A stretch of DNA of 54,059 nt from assembly GCA_012728095.1 (NCBI GenBank), contig JAAYFU010000071.1, positions 1-54,059 of the forward strand. Direction: 5' to 3'. How positions within the stretch are numbered: the first letter of the stretch is position 1; each line of letters opens with the position of its first letter. Below, in pieces: positions 26,589 to 34,747 of the stretch. The notes under the pieces were generated by a model. That model was not told where the DNA came from. It worked only from the letters and a program-made list of their open reading frames with translations, and ran no database searches. Source of the DNA: Clostridiaceae bacterium. Its GTDB lineage: Bacteria; Bacillota; Clostridia; DSM-8532. Made by a program: the position numbers and the translations under genes.

Positions 26589-27272
26589 ATGAAAAGACGA
26601 ATAAAAATTGCTTGGGTCTATTTTATTGTTGCCATAGTATTGTCAGTGGGATTTTTATTGCCAAATATCCGTGCCATAATGGAACATTCCAGCAGGGAAA
26701 CACTGTCGTATTATGGTTCCAGCGGCAAAGAAGTGATTGAAATACAGAAAAGGTTAAAGGCCTGGGGATATTACAAAGGACCAATAGACGGCAAATACGG
26801 GTATCAAACTTACCAGGCGGTCAGATACTTTCAAAGCAAAAACGGTCTTAAAGTTGACGGCATAGCCGGCAAGCAGACTCTGTACGCCCTGGGCTTGCTT
26901 ACCGGAACTCCCGCAACAACAAACAGCAATATTGACTTATTGGCGCGATTAATACACGGAGAAGCTCGAGGTGAACCTTATGAAGGAATGGTTGCGGTTG
27001 GTGCGGTGGTTCTAAACAGGGTGGCTGACAGCCGTTTTCCCAACACAATTGCAGGAGTGATTTATCAAAAAGGCGCTTTCGATGTAGTAACCGACGGGCA
27101 AATAAACCTTCCTCCTAATGATACGGCATACAAAGCTGCGAGGGATGCCTTAAACGGCTGGGATCCGACCTACGGATGCATTTACTATTATAATCCGGCC
27201 ACTGCAACCAGCAAATGGATTTGGAGCCGCCCTATAGTCGTTAAGATAGGCAATCATAATTTTTGTAAGTAG
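26589..27272 (+). CDS. sleB: SleB-type spore cortex-lytic enzyme
   Basis: This 227-residue secreted hydrolase probably cleaves spore cortex peptidoglycan during germination. It has a signal anchor (about 7-27), a PG_binding_1 domain (about 43-103: GKEVIEIQKRLKAWGYY, GIAGKQTLYALGL) and a C-terminal Hydrolase_2/SleB domain. In that domain LLARLIHGEARGEP carries the presumed catalytic Glu125, with VVLNRVADSRFPNTIAGV after it. Start: GGAGGGTACTC before the ATG. It may be co-transcribed with the three small genes upstream. Distinguishing SleB from a vegetative paralogue would need comparison. Confidence 0.88.
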   Translation: MKRRIKIAWVYFIVAIVLSVGFLLPNIRAIMEHSSRETLSYYGSSGKEVIEIQKRLKAWGYYKGPIDGKYGYQTYQAVRYFQSKNGLKVDGIAGKQTLYALGLLTGTPATTNSNIDLLARLIHGEARGEPYEGMVAVGAVVLNRVADSRFPNTIAGVIYQKGAFDVVTDGQINLPPNDTAYKAARDALNGWDPTYGCIYYYNPATATSKWIWSRPIVVKIGNHNFCK

Positions 27273-27368
27273 CAGTGGGAGAATCCTTCAAAATATGCCG
27301 GTTTATCTCAATGAGAAACCTTGCCCCACCCTATTGATATCATCCTTAGGATCGTGTAACTCCCTTAA

Positions 27369-27468
27369 TGTCATCCTGAGCGAAGCGGAGCGGAGTCGAA
27401 GGATCTTATACAAACGCATTAAGATTCTTCGCTGACGCTCAGAATGACAAAAGGCGCTCAGTATGACA
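27369..27468. repeat. Dispersed palindromic repeat, copy 1
   Basis: TGTCATCCTGAGCG at 27369 and its inverted partner CGCTCAGAATGACA ending at 27449 frame about 81 bp, with a core of GAAGGATCTT and AAGATTCTTCG. A further half-site GGCGCTCAGTATGACA follows at 27453-27468. This GTCATyCTGAGCG type of intergenic palindrome recurs in many bacterial genomes. The rest of the 322-bp gap 27273-27594 holds a hairpin at 27300-27320 and nothing else I can name. Confidence 0.8.
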
Positions 27469-27594
27469 TCTTCATACTATAACTCGCATCGGCCTCGGAT
27501 ATATTAGGATGTAATTAATTAAAAACTGCCTTTGATAAGTAAGGCAGCCTTCATAATACATTCATATTTAAACTACTAGGAAGAGACAGTTCAC

Positions 27595-28881
27595 TTATTT
27601 TGAATCTAAACTGACAGGCTTTGCGCCGGTCTCGACTGTTCGGCTTACGGGTTGATATTTATCTCGGGAGATTTCTTCAGTCTTTCCGTTAATTGTCCGG
27701 GTGACATAAGCAGTATATCCCGGAACTCCCTCCGATATAACCCTGGTTACATTGGGAGGCAGAGAATTATTCACTACGGTTATAACCGAAGGAGGCACAA
27801 AATCCCTTTTTTCAACGGTCAAAGTTCCGGTGGTGATTTCTCCCGTAGAAGCAAAGAAAACATTGAATCTGTCTGCAATTATTTCTGATAACAACAACAA
27901 AGGCTTCCCTGTTTCATTTCTGAAAATCAGGTTGGCACCTTCGCCTTCGATAACTGCCTCCAAACCTGGTTCTGCATAAGACACTGCTCTTTGAGCAGGC
28001 CTTCGATTCAAAACCTTTATCCCGTCCATTGGCAGAGCAGCCTGGTAAACAACGGTTGCAATACGATTTAACAAATCCTTTTCCATATCCCCTGAAAACC
28101 GTGAGAAATCCAAAATATCATCCAGCCTGAACTCCTGGCTATTATCGATAATTACATTATTAATACTGTCTTTGCATTCTGCGGCCTTCTCACTAAGATT
28201 AGGGTCAAATTCCACGTTGCTTTTTGAGACCAGTGTATTAAAAGTCTCTTTATAAATGGGTTCCGGCATTGTTTTAATAATAACCGGGGAATCCTTTAAG
28301 TTTATTCTGTATGGCTCTGCAGGAACGAATATTAAGTTTTTCAACTCCTGCTCCAGTTTTACATAATCGATGCTTAAACCGGGAATACCGGGAATCAGAG
28401 TTAAAGTGCCGTTTTCGATTTCGTACTTTTCTTTGACCGGCTCAGTTTTATAATGGGAAAGCAATTCCTCGCATCTCCTGATTAATTTACCGGAATTATA
28501 TGTAAAAACCGGTGTAACATCATAGACAACTGCTTCTGAAAACAGCATTTCAAATCCGTTTTCAGGCATTCTGCTTTTTATGTTTTCAATAGTCTTATCC
28601 AAGTCAACATTAACATCAATGTCCTGATAAGGAACAGAGAATGGTATACCATCTATTTCTATCTTTATTTCTCCGTTTTCAATCTTTTCAGTATAATAAT
28701 CCGACAATACATCTCTTAAATGTTCAATCGAAACATCGTCCAATGTAATCTCATCTGTGCTGACCGATACAATTTCCGTATTTATTTTTGTGGCTGAAAG
28801 GAGCAACAGCCCGGTTCCGGTACCGAATAATATCTGAATAACAATAAAGATCGCCCATAAGTTTTTAACTTGAAATTTCAT
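27595..28881 (-). CDS. VanW/G5-like exported protein
   Basis: This 428-residue protein starts MKFQVKNLWAIFIVIQILF, a signal anchor (about 7-28). The middle (about 230-360) resembles the VanW domain as seen in clostridial wall proteins, with PMDGIKVLNRRPAQRAVSY and AVIEGEGANLIFRNETGKPL. The last 60 residues look like a G5 domain (SEGVPGYTAYVTRTINGKTE, then ISRDKYQPVSRTVE). The classical YNPGPRT-like motif is not clear, so the VanW part may be divergent. The ATG at 28879-28881 has GGAG about 12 nt upstream; the frame is open further but would read through a hairpin leader. Its role is probably at the cell wall. Confidence 0.7.
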   Translation of the reverse strand: MKFQVKNLWAIFIVIQILFGTGTGLLLLSATKINTEIVSVSTDEITLDDVSIEHLRDVLSDYYTEKIENGEIKIEIDGIPFSVPYQDIDVNVDLDKTIENIKSRMPENGFEMLFSEAVVYDVTPVFTYNSGKLIRRCEELLSHYKTEPVKEKYEIENGTLTLIPGIPGLSIDYVKLEQELKNLIFVPAEPYRINLKDSPVIIKTMPEPIYKETFNTLVSKSNVEFDPNLSEKAAECKDSINNVIIDNSQEFRLDDILDFSRFSGDMEKDLLNRIATVVYQAALPMDGIKVLNRRPAQRAVSYAEPGLEAVIEGEGANLIFRNETGKPLLLLSEIIADRFNVFFASTGEITTGTLTVEKRDFVPPSVITVVNNSLPPNVTRVISEGVPGYTAYVTRTINGKTEEISRDKYQPVSRTVETGAKPVSLDSK

Positions 28882-29034
28882 ATCCAGTTTCATCTCCGTA
28901 TAACAAACGGGCCAGGAAATCCTGACCCGTACAACTAACTTCAGATAGGGCTCCCGAGCCCGCCAACGTTCAATCATTTACTTTAACGGGTGGGACTCAC
29001 TTGTGTTTCGCAACGTACCTTGGCAAGCCCGTTA
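28882..29034 (-). promoter_or_regulatory. Hairpin-rich leader upstream of the VanW-like gene
   Basis: Three hairpins follow one another on the minus strand: CCCGTTA/TAACGGG (29028-29034 with 28984-28990, enclosing a 37-nt loop), GGGCT/AGCCC (28957-28961 with 28948-28952) and a 10-bp stem (28921-28930 with 28907-28916, one mismatch). The last precedes TTTGTT and ends about 15 nt before the RBS. It may be a structured leader or merely a set of terminators. It matches no riboswitch I know. Confidence 0.45.
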
Positions 29035-29044
29035 CGCATCCATC

Positions 29045-30208
29045 TTATTCTTCATAATTCATTACAAGTTCGATAAGCTTTCCATGCGCTTTTACTTCAT
29101 CTATCAAACGGTCTGTGATAATTTCTCCGTTATTAACCAACACTCTGCCATCCGGGGCATATATAGTCTTTGTTACTTTCTTGCCTACAAGGTACTGTCT
29201 CTGGCGCAATTCAAATAATTCTGCAGCACTTAAAGGCTTCTCTTCCTTTTTCTTTTCTTCTGCCGGTACCTCCTCAGAAATTTCTGTTTCCGGCGCTTCC
29301 ATTTCTGCTTCCGGCTTTTCTGTTTCTGTTTCCGGTGCTTCCATTTCTTCTTCCGGCTCTTCTGTTTCTGATACCAGCTCTTCTATTTCTGCCACCGGAT
29401 CTTCTTCTGCGGTAGGATCTTCTTCTGCGGTAGTTTGACTATAGTTTTCTTCACTGTTTTCAAATGGTATATCATAGCTGATGTCAGGTATATCATATCT
29501 GATGTCTGAATCCATGAAATCTATATTATTAAGTTCCTCTGTCTCTGCCTCAGTCTCTTCGATTTTTTCCTCCATGGGTTTATAGCTGAGTTCCTGGCTA
29601 ATCTCGTGACTGATTGTTTCAGTTTCAGAGTATGTTATCTCATCATGGGTAGAAATCTCCTGATTTATACTCAAATTTTTTTTTTGTTCTGAGGATTCTT
29701 CCATCGAATGAGGTGATTCAATTAACTGGAAAATAACATCATCCTGTACTACAAGAAGATCCTTACCAAAAGTTATTATACTGCTTCGGGGAATAATACC
29801 CGACGGCAACGATTCATTTGCAGGTATAAATTCAACACCGGTTATATTATAAGTATTCTCATCATTAATATAAAAATCTCCGGTTTCACCCAATAGATTA
29901 CCCTTCTTTGTTAAAACCCGGATACCGCTAATTCTAATATTTTTCTGCATAAGTTCAATGGCAGCCGGAATCTTTACAATATCGCTGATATCATCAGGTT
30001 GCTGAATGGTTAATGCATATTCGCCTATACCTAAAACTCTGTCGGCGGGAATTACACCTCCAGAAAGTGACCTGATACCACTGTCGATGACAAAAAAGTC
30101 TATCGTACCTTTAGAAGCATTGATAATGACGTTTTTTACTTTCCCGATCTCATTCCCATCAAAAATGCTTACTACCGGCAAGCCGATAATTTGCTGAGCA
30201 GTTTTCAT
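29045..30208 (-). CDS. PRC-barrel protein with Glu-rich repeats
   Basis: This 387-residue soluble protein has two PRC-barrel-like domains (about 1-80 and 85-165; e.g. GLPVVSIFDGNEIGKVKNVI, VLTKKGNLLGETGDFYI). A long acidic linker (about 166-325) has imperfect tandem repeats such as EMEAPETETEKPEAE, encoded at about 29278-29440. The C-terminal domain (about 330-387: YLVGKKVTKTIYAPDGRVLV then NNGEIITDRLIDEVKA) resembles a motif found in other clostridial PRC proteins. The function is unknown. The linker repeats may be length-variable. Confidence 0.75.
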   Translation of the reverse strand: MKTAQQIIGLPVVSIFDGNEIGKVKNVIINASKGTIDFFVIDSGIRSLSGGVIPADRVLGIGEYALTIQQPDDISDIVKIPAAIELMQKNIRISGIRVLTKKGNLLGETGDFYINDENTYNITGVEFIPANESLPSGIIPRSSIITFGKDLLVVQDDVIFQLIESPHSMEESSEQKKNLSINQEISTHDEITYSETETISHEISQELSYKPMEEKIEETEAETEELNNIDFMDSDIRYDIPDISYDIPFENSEENYSQTTAEEDPTAEEDPVAEIEELVSETEEPEEEMEAPETETEKPEAEMEAPETEISEEVPAEEKKKEEKPLSAAELFELRQRQYLVGKKVTKTIYAPDGRVLVNNGEIITDRLIDEVKAHGKLIELVMNYEE

Positions 30209-30325
30209 TCTCAGCTACCCCCTTAATGGTATTAAGATTTATGGATTCATGATAATAATCATTAAGACTTATGATAATTCAAATATAATAATATCAGTTT
30301 AATCTGTATATATCAATGTTTATCG

Positions 30326-31288
30326 CTAATAATTTTTAATATTTCTTAATATATCCTCTTTTTTGTCTTCACTTAACAGATTACACTGAACGGAGTTCAG
30401 TAATCTGTAGATTGATTCGATATTTCCTGTAATCTTGTACAGAGAACATAAATCCAGGATTAGAAGATAGCGAAGCTCGTCGTCAGGATCGAGAGTTAAT
30501 GCTCTCTCATAGGCTGTAATTGCGATTTGGTAATTATGATTGATTTTACTGTCCATAGCTATATTAAGCAACCTGATAATAACTGGCTGATTATCCGGAC
30601 TGGAGACAGAGACCTCCGAATAAACATCCTTATTCTCGTAAGTATCTTGTTTTTCTGCCTGTTTTTCAGGTACATCTTTTTCTGCAGGGAGATTTTCCTC
30701 TTCATAAATATTTCGTTCTTCAGAATCACTATGTATTTCCTCTGTATGTAATTCTTCCTCATACGGTTTTTCAGTTTCCTGGAGCTCATTTCTGATTTTA
30801 CTTTCATTATCAGCAGAAATGCCTGTTTCATCGATCTTAAAGATGTCCGTATCTGTCTCACCGGTTTCAAAGTTGCCGGTATATGCCACAGCGGCTTGTA
30901 GGATTTCTGATTCCCGTTCCGGAGACTCGTTTTTATCGGTTTTATCCCCGGAAAATTCTTCAGCGTATCCCACCATACTGCCGGATTTGTCATTCTTAAA
31001 CTGTTTTGCCCATACAGGCATCAGCAGGTAAAAAATAACCATAGCCGGTATCGCTAAAAAAAAGAATGAAATGATAAGCGATTCCGCAATGGAAAAATCA
31101 AATTTTTCAACCAGGAAATCTGCAATTAACGGTATTAAGGATGCGCAAATCATAGCCATAACCGAGGAGCATATCAATATAAAAGTATTTTTTCTGCTTG
31201 CTTGATTCCTTTTTTTCATGATAAGGAAAAATATAAAACCCAGTATACATATGGCTATGTCGGCAGACAAACAATACTTCAGGTACAT
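30326..31288 (-). CDS. Membrane-anchored protein with C-terminal TPR-like region
   Basis: This protein of about 320 residues has three hydrophobic segments in the first 95 residues (about 7-27, 37-58, 70-93). A long acidic, disordered stretch (about 105-240) follows. A C-terminal helical part, NYQIAITAYERALTLDPDDE, resembles one or two TPR units. I chose the ATG at 31286-31288, with GGAG 11 nt upstream; a GTG four codons earlier sits on that site. I do not recognise the family. Confidence 0.65.
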   Translation of the reverse strand: MYLKYCLSADIAICILGFIFFLIMKKRNQASRKNTFILICSSVMAMICASLIPLIADFLVEKFDFSIAESLIISFFFLAIPAMVIFYLLMPVWAKQFKNDKSGSMVGYAEEFSGDKTDKNESPERESEILQAAVAYTGNFETGETDTDIFKIDETGISADNESKIRNELQETEKPYEEELHTEEIHSDSEERNIYEEENLPAEKDVPEKQAEKQDTYENKDVYSEVSVSSPDNQPVIIRLLNIAMDSKINHNYQIAITAYERALTLDPDDELRYLLILDLCSLYKITGNIESIYRLLNSVQCNLLSEDKKEDILRNIKNY

Positions 31289-31394
31289 AATCAGGTACAC
31301 TCCATCTTTTGTATATTATTTTTATTATTTGTTTATATATTAATTATATATTAAATTACTAATATAAATATCGGTTATTTTTTTTTACTTTTAA

Positions 31395-32108
31395 CTATTT
31401 TCCGAAAAAATTATCGATTCCCTGTTTTATGCCTCTGGCGAGAAGTTCCTGGTACTCAAGGGTCTTTAACTTTGCTTCTTCTTCCTTATTAGAGAGAAAA
31501 CCGCATTCTACTATGACAGTAGGCACTTTAACATCCCTGAAAAGAATTATCTGTTCTTTCTTTACTAATGCCGTCCTGGTGTTGTTTTTGTCACAAACCT
31601 CGATCAGAGCATTTTGTATATTTTTTGCAAGTCTTTCGCTATCTGTCGAATAAGGCGGATAAAATGTCTGCGCCCCATGATACTTTGGATCGGTATAACT
31701 GTTCATATGTATGCTTACGACCACATCAGCCCCGCTCTGATCAATAAACTGCTTTCTTGCGGTAAGATCCTGTTTGCGTTTCTGATAGATATCCTTTGTT
31801 CCGGGAGAATAATTAAGTTTGTCTTCCGTTCTTGTCATGTAGACAGTATAACCGTCCTGTTCAAGAAGATTCTTTAACAGCTGGGCTATTCTTAAATTTA
31901 GATCCTTCTCAGCCAGGCCGGAGTAATTGCTGACCTTCCCCGGATCCTCACCTCCATGTCCTGCGTCCACCACTACCACCGGTCCGGCTTTTTCTTTAAC
32001 GGTTTCGGCAATCGGCGAAGTTCTTCCGTCAATGCTGAAAATTGCAATAGATAAAAACAATATGAGCAGAATAAGAACGGCATTTTTCCTTTTCACCAAT
32101 ACGATCAT
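31395..32108 (-). CDS. cwlD: CwlD-type N-acetylmuramoyl-L-alanine amidase
   Basis: This 237-residue zinc amidase (Amidase_3) has an N-terminal membrane anchor (about 10-26) and DAGHGGEDPG (His51), Glu67 in GLAEKDLN, VSIHMN (His124) and VIVECGFLSN (Glu201), the complete zinc and catalytic set. Size and architecture match CwlD, which removes stem peptides to allow muramic-delta-lactam formation in spore cortex. A vegetative Amidase_3 paralogue is possible. It is followed by an unrelated intergenic region. Confidence 0.85.
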   Translation of the reverse strand: MIVLVKRKNAVLILLILFLSIAIFSIDGRTSPIAETVKEKAGPVVVVDAGHGGEDPGKVSNYSGLAEKDLNLRIAQLLKNLLEQDGYTVYMTRTEDKLNYSPGTKDIYQKRKQDLTARKQFIDQSGADVVVSIHMNSYTDPKYHGAQTFYPPYSTDSERLAKNIQNALIEVCDKNNTRTALVKKEQIILFRDVKVPTVIVECGFLSNKEEEAKLKTLEYQELLARGIKQGIDNFFGK

Positions 32109-32285
32109 CCATTATCCCATCCCTATGCAATATTTATAATTAAGATATTCAGTATAGGGTTGGACATATAACAAAAACGTGCAGGGGGTAACTTATACAT
32201 TTTCAATAAGGTTATTGTCCGTCGGTCTTTTCTCCGGGGCAAACCGGCTTTTCTCAACGAAAAACCCTGCGCCTGGAATCAAAAT

Positions 32286-32323
32286 ATAATTAAAAAAGAC
32301 CGCCTGTTTTGCTGACGGTCTTT
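32286..32323 (-). terminator. Terminator of the bactofilin-like gene
   Basis: AAAGACCG/CGGTCTTT stem (32316-32323 with 32295-32302) and a run of U follow, 9 nt after the stop codon at 32332. The gap 32109-32331 otherwise shows no gene. Confidence 0.8.
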
Positions 32324-32331
32324 GGAAATCT

Positions 32332-33582
32332 TTATCCGGCATAATCACCTGTCTCAGCCACGGTTTCTTCTGCCTCAGCATGTAGATTAGCGGCCTTGCC
32401 TGTTTCGAAAATAATTTTCATAATCGATCCGGTCCCGAATATCCAGATGGCAACATTAATCACAAATGACAGTATGCCGGCGACAGGCGCTGCCGGTCCG
32501 ACAGTTGCCAGCAAATCAAGGAGAATCTTAACGCCAGTAATAGTACCTAATCCGATAGCCAATCTGCCCGGGACACTGAACTTTCTGCTTGTAATAACAT
32601 TGCCAAGCCATACCGATACCGGTATATCTGCAAACAGAATAGTAACCACCGTAACAAAAATAAACAACAACAATCCAAAAAAGAATACGGAACCGTTTAT
32701 TATAATAACCGCCAAAATAAGAAGCAATATTAAAAACAGACTTCCTGCCACAAGTGTTCCCAGGGTAGCTATACCAATACCTGCAGCCGTGAGAGGTTTT
32801 ACTTCAATAAAGTCGCCGGAACGAAGGAAGAACCTTGGAAACAGCTTATAAATCAGCAAAGCGAACAGGTAATAAACCAGCATTGTAAATATTGTCTTGA
32901 TTATCTTCCAGAAATTGAGCCTATTATTATCTCCTTTGCTTACAGGTTCAACCCGGATAAACTCGTAATCCCCCACATGCACATCGGAAGGAATCTCATA
33001 CTTTGTAACTCCTTCATATATAAGTTTTCCTTTTATAACTGTTCCGGGATTCATTCTGAATACAGAGCCTTCCTGAATGTTTTTGACTTTCACATTGCCT
33101 TCAAAGTTGCCTCCAAGTGTTACGTCTCCGCCAAATATAACGGTGTCGCCCAATACTTTGCCGTTGAAAGATACAACACCGCCAAATAAATATGCATTGC
33201 GTTTTATCTCTGCATCCTTACCTATGACTACATTAGAGGCAAAAACCATGGTATTTCTGTCAATAACTGCGGAAATTCTTACATTATTTCCCCCTGTGCG
33301 TACACTGCCCTTAATATACCCGTCAATATCCATTTCGGCGCTTCCGGCAATTAAATCACCTTCAACAGTACCGGTATTTTTCAATACCTGCGCGACAGCT
33401 ATAAAGTCCCCCTTAACTGTCCCGTCATTTATTACAGTATTGCCTCCGGTAATAAAATCGCCCTCATGAGTTTTTTCGACTCCGATTACCATGTTTTCAT
33501 TTGCCGCAAAGACAAATACGGTACCTGCCAGTATGAAAATTACCAATAACGAACAGGTCAATAATATCCATCTTTTTTTCAT
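32332..33582 (-). CDS. Bactofilin-like polymer-forming membrane protein
   Basis: This product of about 416 residues has a signal peptide (about 1-27). A beta-helix region (about 35-190) follows with repeating turns such as GDFITGGNTVINDGTVKGD and GDTVIFGGDVTLGGNFEGN, typical of the polymer-forming (bactofilin-like) fold. It ends in four or five membrane helices (about 220-390). The ATG at 33580-33582 has GGAGG about 12 nt upstream; another ATG at 33607-33609 overlaps the anti-sigma stop (TAATG), so start choice is uncertain. It lies in the sigma/anti-sigma operon and may be its effector. Confidence 0.72.
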   Translation of the reverse strand: MKKRWILLTCSLLVIFILAGTVFVFAANENMVIGVEKTHEGDFITGGNTVINDGTVKGDFIAVAQVLKNTGTVEGDLIAGSAEMDIDGYIKGSVRTGGNNVRISAVIDRNTMVFASNVVIGKDAEIKRNAYLFGGVVSFNGKVLGDTVIFGGDVTLGGNFEGNVKVKNIQEGSVFRMNPGTVIKGKLIYEGVTKYEIPSDVHVGDYEFIRVEPVSKGDNNRLNFWKIIKTIFTMLVYYLFALLIYKLFPRFFLRSGDFIEVKPLTAAGIGIATLGTLVAGSLFLILLLILAVIIINGSVFFFGLLLFIFVTVVTILFADIPVSVWLGNVITSRKFSVPGRLAIGLGTITGVKILLDLLATVGPAAPVAGILSFVINVAIWIFGTGSIMKIIFETGKAANLHAEAEETVAETGDYAG

Positions 33583-33608
33583 AATGATCAATAACCTCCG
33601 ATTAAACA

Positions 33609-34127
33609 TTAAGAAACACAGCGCCTTCGCATTTTCTGTAAAAATGACGCAATACTTAATAAGCCATAGATTATGCCTGCAATTATTGCAATATTAACAG
33701 TGGGCCTGACAAAATACGTGTTAAAAAAGCTCCGGTATGTTGCAATAATCGTGACTGATGTATTGTAAGCCACAACAATTTCATTTAAAAGGTCTTTGGC
33801 AAATGTAAATATGTTGATACTCAGAAGATTGTCCAGCCAGTATACCACGATTGTCGTAAATACAATAAAGTTGAAAATCACATATGGCATTAGGAAATCC
33901 CTTTTCTGTCTCACCGAATTCAATTTTGTCATAACTCTTTTCTCGATATCGGCAGGGGCCTGCCATACAGCCGTTTCCATAAAGGCAAACACCTTGGTAA
34001 GCTTATCAAATCTGGCTTTGCATGAGGCGCATTCATTTACATGAGTATTCAGTTCACTTTCAAGGAGCTCGGATATTTCCTTATCAAAGCTTTTCATCAT
34101 GAGATCCCAGGCTCGTCTGCAATCCAC
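33609..34127 (-). CDS. Zinc-finger anti-sigma factor
   Basis: This membrane protein of about 172 residues carries an N-terminal anti-sigma zinc finger: Cys3, then His29, Cys33 and Cys36 (HVNECASC), the ZAS arrangement. Two hydrophobic segments lie at about 80-100 and 136-160. The start is a GTG at 34125-34127, with GGGGGA 6 nt upstream, overlapping the sigma gene by 31 nt. That overlap implies translational coupling. It should hold the preceding ECF sigma inactive until an envelope signal arrives. Confidence 0.83.
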   Translation of the reverse strand: MDCRRAWDLMMKSFDKEISELLESELNTHVNECASCKARFDKLTKVFAFMETAVWQAPADIEKRVMTKLNSVRQKRDFLMPYVIFNFIVFTTIVVYWLDNLLSINIFTFAKDLLNEIVVAYNTSVTIIATYRSFFNTYFVRPTVNIAIIAGIIYGLLSIASFLQKMRRRCVS

Positions 34128-34690
34128 GCTTTTTCCCCCTTGTTCACAGCCTTCTGCGAGTATGTAGTAAGACTTTTTGCAAGCATTTTTCGCGCCCTGT
34201 AAAGCCTGTTCTTGACAATACTCATAGGATACCCCGTAACATTGCATATTTCTTCGTAGCTTAACGAATGCTGATGATAAAGCTGTACGATAATACGGTA
34301 TTTCTCAGGCAGACTGTTTATTGCATTTCTTATGTCATTTCGTCTTTCGGTGTCTAAAGCGACATTTTCCGGATTATCTTCATCTGTTGTGATTTTTTCC
34401 ATTTCTTCGTCATCCCATGCTGCTATTCGACGTCTTTTGTAATTAAGGTTAATACAATGATTGACTGTAATTCTGGCGATCCAGCTTTTAAAAGTAAACT
34501 CGGGGTTGTAACTGGATAGGTTTGCCCATGCTTTCAAAAAAACTTCCTGGGTCACGTCGGCAGCATCATTCTTATTTATCAGAGTGTTAAGAGCAATACT
34601 GTAAACCAGGTTTTTATACTTTGTCACCAGGAATTCAAAGGCATCCTTCTGTCCATTTAGGCATTTTTTGATATGGACCATATCCTCCAT
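34097..34690 (-). CDS. ECF-family RNA polymerase sigma factor (SigW-like)
   Basis: This 197-residue protein has sigma region 2 (about 15-80: YSIALNTLINKNDAADVTQE, then VFLKAWANLSSYNPEF) and region 4 (about 125-175: LPEKYRIIVQLYHQHSLSYE, then YPMSIVKNRLYRARKML). Both are canonical for ECF sigmas. The C-terminal tail extends past region 4 and overlaps the anti-sigma reading frame. Target promoters are not identified. The downstream operon genes are an anti-sigma factor and a bactofilin-like membrane protein. Confidence 0.9.
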   Translation of the reverse strand: MEDMVHIKKCLNGQKDAFEFLVTKYKNLVYSIALNTLINKNDAADVTQEVFLKAWANLSSYNPEFTFKSWIARITVNHCINLNYKRRRIAAWDDEEMEKITTDEDNPENVALDTERRNDIRNAINSLPEKYRIIVQLYHQHSLSYEEICNVTGYPMSIVKNRLYRARKMLAKSLTTYSQKAVNKGEKAWIADEPGIS

Positions 34691-34747
34691 CAGTTCTTCC
34701 TCCGGTTACATGAATAAATACAGCCGACCTTTCAAAATGTCTGAAAA

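Noticed and set aside
28882-28977. N-terminal extension of the VanW-like gene
   Set aside because: It would translate the hairpin leader; a better-placed ATG with GGAG lies at 28879-28881.
32109-32331. Small minus frame over the cwlD-bactofilin gap
   Set aside because: It overlaps the terminator at 32286-32323 and shows no RBS or protein-like pattern.
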